Shown here: piece after piece, positions 8,429-16,211 of the stretch
Position numbering within the stretch: the stretch's first letter is position 1
Layout: each line of letters opens with the position of its first letter
Made by a program: the position numbers and the translations under genes
Assembly (NCBI RefSeq): GCF_000974985.2
Contig: NZ_LAVA02000064.1
Span: 1 to 64,000, forward strand
Length of the DNA stretch: 64,000 nucleotides
Origin: Streptomyces mangrovisoli
Lineage (GTDB): Bacteria; Actinomycetota; Actinomycetes; Streptomycetales; Streptomycetaceae
Direction: 5' to 3'
The notes under the pieces: generated by a model
Databases searched by the model: none
What the model saw: the letters and a program-made list of their open reading frames with translations, nothing else
What the model was told of the DNA's origin: nothing

Positions 8429-9102
8429 TGAGGCGCGTCCAGGCGGTAACCGACGCCGCGCACGGTGCGGATCAGCGTCGGCGAGGAGGGCACGTCCTCC
8501 ACCTTGGCGCGCAGCCGCTGCACGCAGGCGTCGACGAGCCGGGAGTCGCCGAGGTAGTCGTGCTCCCACACCAGCCGCAGCAACTGCTGCCGGGACAGCG
8601 CCTGTCCGGGCCGGCGGCTCAGTTCCAGCAGCAGCCGCAGCTCGGTCGGGGTCAGCTGGAGGTCCTCGCCGTTCTTGGTGACCGTCATCGCGGAACGGTC
8701 GATGACGACGTTGCCGAAGGTCGCCGAGTCGCTGGACTCCCGCTCGCCGCGGCGCAGCACCGCACGGATGCGGGCGTCGAGCACGCGGCCCTGGACGGGC
8801 TTGACGACATAGTCGTCCGCGCCGGACTCCAGGCCCACCACGACGTCGATGTCGTCGTTGCGCGCGGTCAGCAGAATGATCGGCAGCTGGTCGGTGCGCC
8901 GGATACGGCGGCACACCTCGAACCCGTCGATGCCGGGCAGCATCACGTCCAGCACGATCAGGTCCGGCCGCTGCTCGCGCAGCAGCTTCAGACCGTCCTC
9001 ACCGGTGGCAGCGGTGGCCACACGGTGTCCCTGGCGCGTCAGTGAGAGCTCCAGGGCCGTACGGATGGCGTCGTCGTCCTCGATCAGCAACAGGGAAGGC
9101 AC
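8425..9102 (-). CDS. afsQ1: Response regulator AfsQ1
   Basis: 225-residue OmpR/PhoB-type response regulator. The receiver domain has the acidic pocket (EDDD, 8-11), phosphorylation site Asp52 (LIVLDVMLPG) and Lys in VVKPV; the C-terminal winged helix includes RLVDACVQRLRAKV and VRGVGYRL. I use GTG 9102, which places the phosphoacceptor at Asp52 as in published AfsQ1; an ATG 9 nt further upstream is possible. Known targets carry GTnAC-n6-GTnAC, and one such site lies in the shared sigQ intergenic region. Confidence 0.92.
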   Translation of the reverse strand: MPSLLLIEDDDAIRTALELSLTRQGHRVATAATGEDGLKLLREQRPDLIVLDVMLPGIDGFEVCRRIRRTDQLPIILLTARNDDIDVVVGLESGADDYVVKPVQGRVLDARIRAVLRRGERESSDSATFGNVVIDRSAMTVTKNGEDLQLTPTELRLLLELSRRPGQALSRQQLLRLVWEHDYLGDSRLVDACVQRLRAKVEDVPSSPTLIRTVRGVGYRLDAPQ

Positions 9103-9187
9103 GGGTGTCATTCTGGCCCATGGAGGGGGTGCGGTTCGACCTGTGGGCGCCCCCGGAGCCGGGCGCGCTACCCAACACGCCCCCGAC

Positions 9188-9204
9188 GTGCGGTTATTCC
9201 GCAC
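9188..9204. promoter_or_regulatory. Inverted repeat in afsQ1-sigQ spacer
   Basis: GTGCGG-TTATT-CCGCAC, a perfect 6-bp inverted repeat with a 5-nt AT-rich centre, about 85 bp upstream of afsQ1. It could be an operator or an mRNA hairpin; no specific factor can be named. The rest of the 305-bp divergent spacer (9103-9407) holds the AfsQ1 box and no gene. Confidence 0.35.
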
Positions 9205-9284
9205 CGATGCGGCGGCGGACGGGACGCCGCGGGCGTAGCGGCGCCCCTTGTGGGCGGCCTGTGCCGACACTGTCGCCGACCCCT

Positions 9285-9300
9285 GTGACAGGTCTGTGAC
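9285..9300. promoter_or_regulatory. AfsQ1 box GTGAC-N6-GTGAC
   Basis: Two GTGAC pentamers separated by exactly 6 nt, matching the published AfsQ1 consensus GTnAC-n6-GTnAC. It lies between the divergent afsQ1 and sigQ genes, consistent with AfsQ1 autoregulation and control of sigQ. Confidence 0.8.
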
Positions 9301-9407
9301 AGTCGGCGGACACCGCCATGAAGGTCGGACGGCAAGCTTTTTCGCACCGGCAGGGAACCACGGCCGGGAGCGGGGAAACGACCGGAAGTCCACGACGGGG
9401 GCGCGAG

Positions 9408-10169
9408 ATGAACACGCTGCACGGCAACAGCACCGGCGCTGTGGTCACGCGCCTCCACGACGTGAACCGGGTCGCGGAGAAGTCCGGTGCCGTGGGAGGG
9501 CGGGGGTGCTCACGCGGTACCGGGCGTCAGCACACCGCTCATGCGCAGGTGTCTCTCGCACCGCGCATGACGGTGGTTGACGCGAACACGGGGGAAGCAC
9601 ACGGGGGAACCGCGTACGGGGAGGCCTCGGGGGAGCGCCGTTCGCTGACGGAGGCGGAGTTCACCGCCTACGTCCAGGAGCGTCGCGCCTCCCTGTACGC
9701 AACCGCCTACCACCTGACCGGCGACCGCTTCGAGGCCGAGGACCTGCTGCAGAGCGCGCTGTTCTCGACCTACCGGGCGTGGGAGCGGATCAGCGACAAG
9801 GCCGCCGTCGGGGGATACCTGCGGCGGACCATGACCAACCTGCACATCAGCGCGTGGCGCCGCCGCAAGCTGAACGAGTACCCGACCGAGGAACTGCCGG
9901 AGACGCCCGGTGACACGGACGCGATGCGCGGCACCGAACTGCGCGCCGTCCTGTGGCAGGCGCTCGCCCGGCTGCCCGAACTCCAGCGCACGATGCTGGT
10001 CCTGCGCTACTACGAGGGCCGCACCGACCCGGAGATCGCGGAGATACTCGACATCAGTGTCGGCACGGTGAAGTCCAGCATCTGGCGCTCGCTGCGCCGG
10101 CTGCGCGAGGACGAGGTCCTCAGCTTCGGCCGTGACGAGGAGAACGCCTTCGGGGAGCTTGTGGCCTGA
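9408..10169 (+). CDS. sigQ: ECF-type sigma factor SigQ
   Basis: 253-residue extracytoplasmic-function (SigE-like) sigma factor. Region 2 (about 85-150) includes LYATAYHLTGDRFEAEDLLQ in the classic YLLTG-D-EDLVQ style, and region 4 (about 190-240) includes RTMLVLRYYEGRTDPEIAEI followed by an HTH with SVGTVKSSI. The first 75 residues are a poorly conserved, basic/Gly-rich leader, so a later start such as ATG at about residue 55 cannot be excluded. It diverges from afsQ1 and, in S. coelicolor, antagonises or fine-tunes AfsQ1 output. No anti-sigma gene is adjacent. Confidence 0.85.
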   Translation: MNTLHGNSTGAVVTRLHDVNRVAEKSGAVGGRGCSRGTGRQHTAHAQVSLAPRMTVVDANTGEAHGGTAYGEASGERRSLTEAEFTAYVQERRASLYATAYHLTGDRFEAEDLLQSALFSTYRAWERISDKAAVGGYLRRTMTNLHISAWRRRKLNEYPTEELPETPGDTDAMRGTELRAVLWQALARLPELQRTMLVLRYYEGRTDPEIAEILDISVGTVKSSIWRSLRRLREDEVLSFGRDEENAFGELVA

Positions 10170-10176
10170 GGGTTGT

Positions 10177-10279
10177 GGGGGGACACGGGGGACGGGGCGC
10201 TCGGGGGAGCGCCTCACGGGGGCGGTAACAAAGGGGGAGCACCACCACGGGGGAACGCGGGGGAGCACCACCTGGGGGG
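10177..10279 (+). other. G-quadruplex-prone G-run array
   Basis: Nine runs of 4-6 G residues in about 100 nt directly after sigQ. The first four (10177-10182, 10187-10191, 10194-10197, 10203-10207) have loops of 4, 2 and 5 nt, matching the canonical quadruplex pattern on the coding strand. The 5' end of sigQ (about 9589-9633) holds similar G5 runs. A 7-bp hairpin (10196-10213) overlaps. Confidence 0.6.
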
Positions 10280-10291
10280 ACGCACAAGGAA

Positions 10292-10328
10292 GCGGGACTG
10301 GAGGGCCGGGGGGTCCATCCAGTCCCGC
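10292..10328. terminator. Bidirectional hairpin terminator
   Basis: Perfect 11-bp inverted repeat (GCGGGACTGGA, 10292-10302; complement 10318-10328) between the convergent sigQ and uridine-kinase-like genes. Confidence 0.75.
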
Positions 10329-10383
10329 TGCTGTCTGCTGTCTGCTGTGTGCGCCCGCGTCGCGTGTCGCGTGCGCAGGGGTG

Positions 10384-11028
10384 TCACGCCTGTGACGGCG
10401 CCGGGCTCAGGGACTGCGGGGAGCGGCCCGCGGCCGCCGCCAGCCTGGCCATCGCCTCGTCCCGGTCGCAGGCATGGGCGCCGAGCGCCGACTGCCGGGC
10501 CACGATCGAGCGCTCGGCCCGCATCAGGCGCCAGCCGCGCCGCAGCAGGAACGGCACCGACTTGCGGCCCTCGCGCAGATCGCGCAGGAAGCGGCGGCGG
10601 AAGGTGGTCACCGGCCCGCGGCTCAGGCACAGCGCGTCGGCCAGCACGCCGAGATCACGGCAGCGGGCGACGATCTCCGCGGCGAAGATGCCCTCCGCGA
10701 CGAACAGCGGGGTCGGGCCGATGTCGACCAGTTCCTCGCCGGTGCGGGCGCTGAGCGAGAGGTCGTAGACCGGGATGTGCGTACGGCCCGTACGGCACAG
10801 GTCGGTGATGGCGGCGATCGCCGCGTCCGCGTCCCACGACTCGGGGTGGTCCCAGTCGATGTCGGAGCTTCCCAGAACCTGCGGCAGCGTCGGGTCGTCG
10901 CCCTCCTTGTAGAAGTCGTCGAGCCGCAGCACCGGAAGACCGGCGCGGGCCGCGAGGAGGGACTTGCCGGAGCCGGAGGGGCCGCAGAGCAGCACGACTC
11001 GTGTCGGTAGGGGTGGATGGGAGCTCAC
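10384..11028 (-). CDS. Uridine kinase-like P-loop protein
   Basis: 214-residue P-loop NTPase of the uridine kinase/phosphoribulokinase type. Walker A is GPSGSGKS (residues 16-23), followed by RLDDFYKEGDDPTLP, which resembles the uridine kinase substrate-binding segment, and DWDHPESWD, the usual kinase DHPxA-like motif. It probably phosphorylates a nucleoside or related sugar, in line with the nucleoside-salvage genes around it. The GTG at 11028 is chosen because family similarity begins just after it; the open frame continues upstream without conserved content. No clear Shine-Dalgarno sequence is seen. Confidence 0.75.
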   Translation of the reverse strand: MSSHPPLPTRVVLLCGPSGSGKSLLAARAGLPVLRLDDFYKEGDDPTLPQVLGSSDIDWDHPESWDADAAIAAITDLCRTGRTHIPVYDLSLSARTGEELVDIGPTPLFVAEGIFAAEIVARCRDLGVLADALCLSRGPVTTFRRRFLRDLREGRKSVPFLLRRGWRLMRAERSIVARQSALGAHACDRDEAMARLAAAAGRSPQSLSPAPSQA

Positions 11029-11199
11029 GGAACACCAGTGTGCGGCATGAACGGGAGGCGAACGACCCCTCGGGCGGCCTTTGCAGTGCGCGTCACATGC
11101 CCAGACGGGCCGCGCGGGTCGACTTTGGAACCCGCCCCGCCCCTCAACTACCCTTCGTGTCCATCCGCTTACCCAGCGCACCAGAAGGTGGCACCAGAC

Positions 11200-11601
11200 A
11201 TGGCACGACACGCGTCCTCCCCGCACCCCACCGCCCAGCGCGCCCTCGTCGCCCTCGCGACCGCGTCCGTGGCCCTGGGCGCGGGCGCCACGGCGGCCTC
11301 CGCGGCCACGGCGCCGATCGTCGAGGTGCCGAGCCGGCCCACCTCGCTCGGGCAGATCGACCCGCAGAACGGCCTTGCGGCGCTGACCGGTTCGGTGCGC
11401 TACATCACCGGGCCGGTGGCCGGCCTCAAGCCCAACCCGCTCGCGGGCACCGGCGTCGACCCGCTGGACAACGGTCTGGGCACCCAGATCGCCGACTTCC
11501 AGCCGATCGCCACGCGGACCCTGACCGCGCCGCTGGCGGAGGCGCCGTCGCTGGGCAGCGTGCCGGTGCTGGGGCAGGTGCTGGGGGCGACGGGAGCCTG
11601 A
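11200..11601 (+). CDS. Small secreted protein, unknown function
   Basis: 133-residue protein with a Sec signal peptide (MARHASSPHPTAQR, Ala-rich core, probable cleavage after ASA near residue 36). The mature chain is rich in Gly, Pro, Leu and Thr, lacks Cys and shows no known domain. AGAAGG lies about 10 nt upstream of the ATG. Its size and its TRTLTAP/LG-rich composition recall the secreted protein at 4581-4931, but homology is not certain. A long terminator follows. Confidence 0.78.
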   Translation: MARHASSPHPTAQRALVALATASVALGAGATAASAATAPIVEVPSRPTSLGQIDPQNGLAALTGSVRYITGPVAGLKPNPLAGTGVDPLDNGLGTQIADFQPIATRTLTAPLAEAPSLGSVPVLGQVLGATGA

Positions 11602-11686
11602 GCAGTCATCCTCGGGCCCCACGCGGGCGCCCGAGGCCGCCTTGGACCCCCTGGGGCCCTCCGAGGCCGCCTGGGACGGCATACGG

Positions 11687-11734
11687 CACCGGCCGGTCCC
11701 GGTGCCCCGCGGGGGGCACCGGGACCGGCCGGTG
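11687..11734. terminator. 21-bp stem bidirectional terminator
   Basis: Perfect 21-bp inverted repeat (11687-11707 with 11714-11734) with a 6-nt loop, between the secreted-protein gene and the convergent deoC operon. AAAAGG follows on the plus strand. Confidence 0.85.
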
Positions 11735-11811
11735 AAAAGGGTGACCGCGCGCCCGGCACGCTCGGACACGGGTGTGCCCGGCGTGCTCGGATGCCGGTGC
11801 GCGCGACGGCG

Positions 11812-12723
11812 TCAGTACGCCGAGCCGGACGCCCCGAGCGAGCCCGTCGGGTGCCAGACCGTCTTCGTCTCCAGGAACGCCGTCATGCGGCCGGTCCCCG
11901 GGTCCGCCGACCAGCCCGCGTTGTCCACAGGCTGTGGACGAAGCACGCGCTTGAGGTTGTCGGCCGCCGCGACCTCCAACTCCGTCGCCAGCGTCTCGTC
12001 GGCGCCGGTGAGGTCGATCGCGTTGACGTCCTGGTGCGCCGCGAGCGGCGCCGCGATCTCCGCCGTACGCCCGGACAGGACGTTGACCACGCCGCCGGGC
12101 AGGTCGGAGGTGGCCAGCACCTCGCCCAGCGACAGCGCGGGCAGCGGGGACTTCTCGCTCGCGATCACGATCGCCGTGTTGCCGGTGGCGATCACCGGGG
12201 CGATCACCGACACCAGGCCGAGGAACGACGACTCCTGCGGCGCGAGCACGGCGACCACGCCGGTCGGCTCGGGCGAGGACAGGTTGAAGAACGGGCCCGC
12301 CACCGGGTTGCCGCCGCCGACCACCTGGGCGATCTTGTCGGTCCAGCCCGCGTACCAGACCCAGCGGTCGATCGCCGCGTCGACCTGCGCGGCGGCCTTC
12401 GACTTCGACAGGCCCTCGGCCTCGGCCACCTCGCGGACGAACTGCTCCCGGCGGCCCTCCAGCATCTCCGCGACGCGGTAGAGGATCTGGCCCCGGTTGT
12501 ACGCCGTCGCGCCGGACCACGCGCCGAACGCCTTGCGCGCCGCGACCACCGCGTCCCGGGCGTCCTTGCGGGACGCCAGCGGGGCGTTCGCCAGCCACTT
12601 GTCCTTCTGGTCGGACACCTCGTACACCCGGCCGCTCTCGGAACGCGGGAACTTCCCGCCGACGTACAGCTTGTAGGTCTTGAAGACGGAGAGCCGCGCC
12701 ACCGTCTCGGTCTTGTCAGACAT
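11812..12723 (-). CDS. Truncated ALDH-family protein (ALDH16-like domain)
   Basis: 303-residue member of the aldehyde dehydrogenase superfamily, well short of the usual 480-500. It retains the N-terminal NAD-binding-domain fold (residues about 15-250, e.g. ARKAFGAWSGATAYNRGQIL, FNLSSPEPTGVVAVLAPQ) but lacks the catalytic domain with the active-site Cys. It overlaps the end of the full-length ALDH gene by 8 bp. This full-plus-truncated pair matches the two-domain layout of ALDH16 proteins, whose second domain is non-catalytic, so it may be a structural partner rather than a decayed copy. The frame is intact and the C-terminus is cleanly stopped. Confidence 0.75.
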   Translation of the reverse strand: MSDKTETVARLSVFKTYKLYVGGKFPRSESGRVYEVSDQKDKWLANAPLASRKDARDAVVAARKAFGAWSGATAYNRGQILYRVAEMLEGRREQFVREVAEAEGLSKSKAAAQVDAAIDRWVWYAGWTDKIAQVVGGGNPVAGPFFNLSSPEPTGVVAVLAPQESSFLGLVSVIAPVIATGNTAIVIASEKSPLPALSLGEVLATSDLPGGVVNVLSGRTAEIAAPLAAHQDVNAIDLTGADETLATELEVAAADNLKRVLRPQPVDNAGWSADPGTGRMTAFLETKTVWHPTGSLGASGSAY

Positions 12724-14164
12724 CGAGGTAAGCCTCCAGGCCGTGGCGGCCGCCCTCGCGGCCGAAGCCCGACTCCTTGTAGCCGCCGAACGGCGAGGTG
12801 GGGTCGAACTTGTTGAACGTGTTGGACCAGATCACGCCCGCACGGAGCTTGTTCGCGACCGCCAGGATGCGCGAACCCTTCTCCGTCCAGATGCCCGCCG
12901 ACAGGCCGTACGGCGTGTTGTTGGCCTTCGCGACCGCCTCGTCGGGCGTGCGGAAGGTCAGCACCGACAGGACCGGGCCGAAGATCTCGTCCCGGGCGAT
13001 CCGGTGCGCCTGGGTGACCTGGGTGAACAGCGTCGGCGCGAACCAGTAGCCGGAGGACGGCAGTTCGCAGGCCGGGGACCAGCGCTCGGCGCCCTCGGCC
13101 TGGCCCGCGTCCACCAGCGAGGTGATGCGCGCGAGCTGTTCGGCCGAGTTGATCGCGCCGATGTCGGTGTTCTTGTCCAGCGGGTCGCCGAGCCGGAGCG
13201 TGGACAGGCGGCGCTTCAGCGAGTCCAGCAGCTCCTCCTCGATCGACTCCTGGACCAGCAGGCGGCTGCCCGCGCAGCAGACCTGGCCCTGGTTGAAGAA
13301 GATGCCGTTGACGATGCCCTCGACGGCCTGGTCGATCGGGGCGTCGTCGAAGACGATGTTGGCGCCCTTGCCGCCCAGTTCGAGGGTGACCTTCTTGTGC
13401 GTGCCCGCGACGGTCCGCGCGATCTCCTTGCCCACGGCCGTGGAGCCGGTGAAGGCGACCTTGTTCACGTCCGGGTGCGCGACCAGCGCGGCGCCCGCGT
13501 CGCCGTACCCGGGAAGGATGTTGACGACGCCCTTGGGCAGGCCCGCCTGGCGGCAGATGTCCGCGAAGAACAGCGCGGACAGCGGGGTGGTCTCGGCCGG
13601 CTTCAGCACGACCGTGTTGCCCGTCGCGAGTGCCGGGGCGATCTTCCACGCCAGCATCAGCAGCGGGAAGTTCCACGGGATGACCTGGCCGGCGACGCCG
13701 AGCGGCCTCGGGTTCGCGCCGTAGCCCGCGTGGCCGAGCTTGTCCGCCCAGCCCGCGTAGTAGAAGAAGTGCGCGGCGACCAGCGGGAGGTCCGCGTCGC
13801 GGGTCTCCTTGATCGGCTTGCCGTTGTCCAGCGTCTCCAGGACGGCGAGCTCGCGGCTGCGCTCCTGGATGATCCGCGCGATGCGGAACAGGTACTTGGC
13901 GCGCTCGGAACCCGGCAGCGCGGACCACGACGCGAACGCCTTGCGGGCGGCCTTCACCGCGCGCTCGACGTCCTCGGCACCGGCCTGCGCGACCTCGGAG
14001 AGGACCTCCTCGGTCGACGGGCTGACCGTCTTGAAGACCTTGCCGTCCGCGGCCTCGGTGAACTCGCCGTCGATGAACAGGCCGTAGGACGGCGCGATGT
14101 CGACGACCGAGCGGGACTCGGGGGCGGGCGCGTACTCGAATGCGGATGCGGATGCGGATGCCAT
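12716..14164 (-). CDS. NAD-dependent aldehyde dehydrogenase
   Basis: 482-residue aldehyde dehydrogenase oxidising an aldehyde to its acid with NAD(P). Visible residues are the oxyanion Asn in VIPWNFPLL (Asn165), the general base Glu262 in LELGGKG and catalytic Cys296 in GQVCCAG. It lies 5 bp downstream of deoC, whose reaction yields acetaldehyde, so acetaldehyde to acetate is the natural inference. The N-terminus has a slippage-prone (Ser-Ala)3 tract encoded by GGATGC repeats. It overlaps the downstream truncated ALDH gene by 8 bp, so translational coupling is likely. Confidence 0.9.
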   Translation of the reverse strand: MASASASAFEYAPAPESRSVVDIAPSYGLFIDGEFTEAADGKVFKTVSPSTEEVLSEVAQAGAEDVERAVKAARKAFASWSALPGSERAKYLFRIARIIQERSRELAVLETLDNGKPIKETRDADLPLVAAHFFYYAGWADKLGHAGYGANPRPLGVAGQVIPWNFPLLMLAWKIAPALATGNTVVLKPAETTPLSALFFADICRQAGLPKGVVNILPGYGDAGAALVAHPDVNKVAFTGSTAVGKEIARTVAGTHKKVTLELGGKGANIVFDDAPIDQAVEGIVNGIFFNQGQVCCAGSRLLVQESIEEELLDSLKRRLSTLRLGDPLDKNTDIGAINSAEQLARITSLVDAGQAEGAERWSPACELPSSGYWFAPTLFTQVTQAHRIARDEIFGPVLSVLTFRTPDEAVAKANNTPYGLSAGIWTEKGSRILAVANKLRAGVIWSNTFNKFDPTSPFGGYKESGFGREGGRHGLEAYLDV

Positions 14165-14169
14165 GGTGA

Positions 14170-15132
14170 TCAGTCCACCGTCACGTAGTCGGGACCGGAG
14201 TAGCGGCCGGTGGCCAGCTTCTGACGCTGCATCAGCAGGTCGTTCAGCAGCGAGGAGGCGCCGAACCGGAACCAGTGGTTGTCCAGCCAGTCCTCGCCGA
14301 CGGTCTCGTTGACCAGGACGAGGAACTTGATGGCGTCCTTGGAGGTGCGGATGCCGCCGGCGGGCTTCACGCCCACCTGGACGCCGGTCTGGGCGCGGAA
14401 GTCGCGCACGGCCTCCAGCATCAGCAGGGTGTTCGCGGGGGTCGCGTTCACCGCGACCTTGCCCGTCGACGTCTTGATGAAGTCGGCGCCCGCCAGCATC
14501 CCGAGCCAGCTCGCCCGGCGGATGTTGTCGTACGTCGACAGCTCGCCGGTCTCGAAGATGACCTTCAGGCGGGCCGAGCCGCCGCAGGCCTCCTTCACGG
14601 CGGTGATCTCGTCGTGGACCTTCAGGTAGTGGCCCGCGAGGAAGGCGCCGCGGTCGATCACCATGTCGATCTCGTCGGCGCCCGCGGAGACGGCGTCGCG
14701 CACGTCGGCGAGCTTCACGTCGAGCGCGGCACGGCCGGCCGGGAAGGCGGTGGCGACCGAGGCGACCTTCACCGTGGAACCGGCGACGGCCTCCTTGGCG
14801 GCGGGCACCATGTCGGGGTAGACGCAGACGGCCGCGGTCGCGGGGGTCGTGCGGTCGGTCGGGTCGGGGTGGACCGCCTTGGCGCCGAGCGCCCGGACCT
14901 TGCCCGGGGTGTCCGCGCCTTCCAGCGTCGTCAGGTCGACCATCGAGATGGCGAGATCGATGGCGTACGCCTTCGCGGTGGTCTTGATGGAACGGGTGCC
15001 GAGAGACGCTGCGCGCGCCTCCAGGCCGACCGCGTCGACGCCGGGCAGCCCGTGAAGGAACCGGCGCAGCGAGCTGTCGGACGAGGTGACGTCCGTCAGG
15101 GCGTGAGCTGTGGGTGCAGTGGGCATGGTCAC
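14170..15132 (-). CDS. deoC: Deoxyribose-phosphate aldolase
   Basis: 320-residue class I aldolase splitting 2-deoxyribose 5-phosphate into glyceraldehyde 3-phosphate and acetaldehyde. The Schiff-base Lys220 is in GADFIKTSTGK; Lys190 in LKVIFETG and the Asp in EIDMVID are the proton-relay candidates. It is longer than E. coli DeoC because of an N-terminal extension of about 50 residues. I prefer GTG 15132: TATGCT lies exactly 6 nt upstream, indicating a leaderless start like add and the phosphorylase; ATG 15126, two codons in, is the alternative. First gene of the deoC-ALDH-ALDH operon. Confidence 0.92.
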   Translation of the reverse strand: MTMPTAPTAHALTDVTSSDSSLRRFLHGLPGVDAVGLEARAASLGTRSIKTTAKAYAIDLAISMVDLTTLEGADTPGKVRALGAKAVHPDPTDRTTPATAAVCVYPDMVPAAKEAVAGSTVKVASVATAFPAGRAALDVKLADVRDAVSAGADEIDMVIDRGAFLAGHYLKVHDEITAVKEACGGSARLKVIFETGELSTYDNIRRASWLGMLAGADFIKTSTGKVAVNATPANTLLMLEAVRDFRAQTGVQVGVKPAGGIRTSKDAIKFLVLVNETVGEDWLDNHWFRFGASSLLNDLLMQRQKLATGRYSGPDYVTVD

Positions 15133-15138
15133 CAGACG

Positions 15139-15144
15139 AGCATA
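15139..15144 (-). promoter_or_regulatory. deoC -10 element, leaderless
   Basis: TATGCT on the minus strand, 6 nt upstream of the GTG at 15132 and 1 nt downstream of the palindromic operator. Confidence 0.45.
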
Positions 15145-15145
15145 T

Positions 15146-15157
15146 CTACGCGCGTAG
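15146..15157. promoter_or_regulatory. Palindromic operator CTACGCGCGTAG (deoC)
   Basis: Second copy of the perfect 12-bp palindrome, extended here by ATAT on the deoC side. It abuts the deoC -10 element, a position expected to block RNA polymerase. Confidence 0.7.
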
Positions 15158-15211
15158 CGGCTGTACAGCCCGGGGAGATTTGCGGGAGGTGGGGGAACGG
15201 GGGCCGCGGGG

Positions 15212-15290
15212 TCTTTCGCGCAGTTCCCCGCGCCCCTTTGAGGGCTCCTCACAGCCGTGCCCCGAAAGGGGCGCGGGGAACTGCGGGAAG
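15212..15290. repeat. Intergenic inverted repeat, cluster 1
   Basis: One left arm GCGCAGTTCCCCGCGCCCCT (15218-15237) and a facing right arm (15267-15285). The same arms occur in clusters at 16.2-16.7, 25.1-25.4 and 33.4-33.6 kb. The surrounding 15158-15465 spacer holds no gene. Confidence 0.8.
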
Positions 15291-15465
15291 GGGCCCCACC
15301 GGCCCGCAGGTGTCATCGCTCAGGGGCGTGGGTGCTGCGGGGCCGGCCCGGAGGGCGCTGCGTGAGGGATCGTTTCCCCGTCCCGCGCGGGCGGCTTCCG
15401 GGCTGTTGCCGATGTCTCCGGGGCGACTCGGGGCACCGGCGCCCGTATGGGGCAGAATCGAGGCC

Positions 15466-16170
15466 ATGACGACCCCGGAAGACCAGTCACCAGAGCCGCA
15501 GCCGGCATCCGAGCCCAAGGACCGGATCTACCGTTCGCCCTGGGGCATGGTCGGCGGTGTACTGCTGCTGGCGCTCATCCTGTGGCTCGGCGTGGACGCG
15601 CTGGTCCGGGGCCACGGCCACACGCCGTGGCTGGCGCTCGCCGGGATGATCCTGCTGGTGCCGCTGGTGTCCGCGTTCACCCTGCGGCCCGCCGTCTTCG
15701 CGGGCGCCGACCGGTTGCGCGTACGCAACCCCTTCCGGGTGGTCACGCTGCCCTGGGGCGAGGTCGCCTCCCTGCGCTCGGGGTACTCCAACGAGGCCGT
15801 CACGAAGTCCGGCGCGAAGTACCAGCTGTGGGCCATTCCGGTGTCGCTGCGGGCCCGGAAGAAGGCGGCCCGGCACCAGGCGCGTGCCGCGGCGGACGCG
15901 GCCGCGGGGCGCTCCCCGGGCGGCTGGCTCGGCGGAACCGGAACCGGAACGGGTATCGGCTTCGGCATGCGTGGTGCGCGCGGCGGCGTACTGGCGGACG
16001 GCCCGACCCGCTCGGAGACCGACCAGGTCATCGACGACCTGCGCGAGCTGCGGGAGACCAGGGAGAAGGCGGAATCGGCCCAGGGCGAGGTCGCTGCGCG
16101 CTGGGCGTACGAGGTGATCGGCCCGGTCGTCGCGGGGGCGGTACTGCTGGTGATCCTCCTGGCGGTGTAG
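15466..16170 (+). CDS. PH-domain membrane protein, unknown function
   Basis: 234-residue membrane protein: about 20 hydrophilic residues, two membrane segments (about 25-45 and 52-72), then a bacterial PH-like domain (about 73-125: RPAVFAGADRLRVRNPFR, PWGEVASLR). A basic Arg/Ala stretch and Gly-Thr repeat follow, then a charged helix and a C-terminal membrane segment (about 215-232). Such PH/DUF2581-type proteins are common in actinobacteria without assigned function. Transcription may not continue into the next gene because the 674-bp repeat-rich gap follows. Confidence 0.75.
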   Translation: MTTPEDQSPEPQPASEPKDRIYRSPWGMVGGVLLLALILWLGVDALVRGHGHTPWLALAGMILLVPLVSAFTLRPAVFAGADRLRVRNPFRVVTLPWGEVASLRSGYSNEAVTKSGAKYQLWAIPVSLRARKKAARHQARAAADAAAGRSPGGWLGGTGTGTGIGFGMRGARGGVLADGPTRSETDQVIDDLRELRETREKAESAQGEVAARWAYEVIGPVVAGAVLLVILLAV

Positions 16171-16211
16171 CTCCGCTTCGGGGGCGGGTCCGGGGGCGGG
16201 TGCGGCTGCGT

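Noticed and set aside
11812..12723. Short aldehyde dehydrogenase considered as a frameshifted pseudogene
   Set aside because: The frame is intact, overlaps its neighbour tidily and no catalytic-domain remnant lies downstream; a truncated ALDH16-type partner fits better.
14275..15465. Upstream extension of the PH-domain protein frame
   Set aside because: The frame runs antisense through deoC with shadow composition; the protein starts at ATG 15466.
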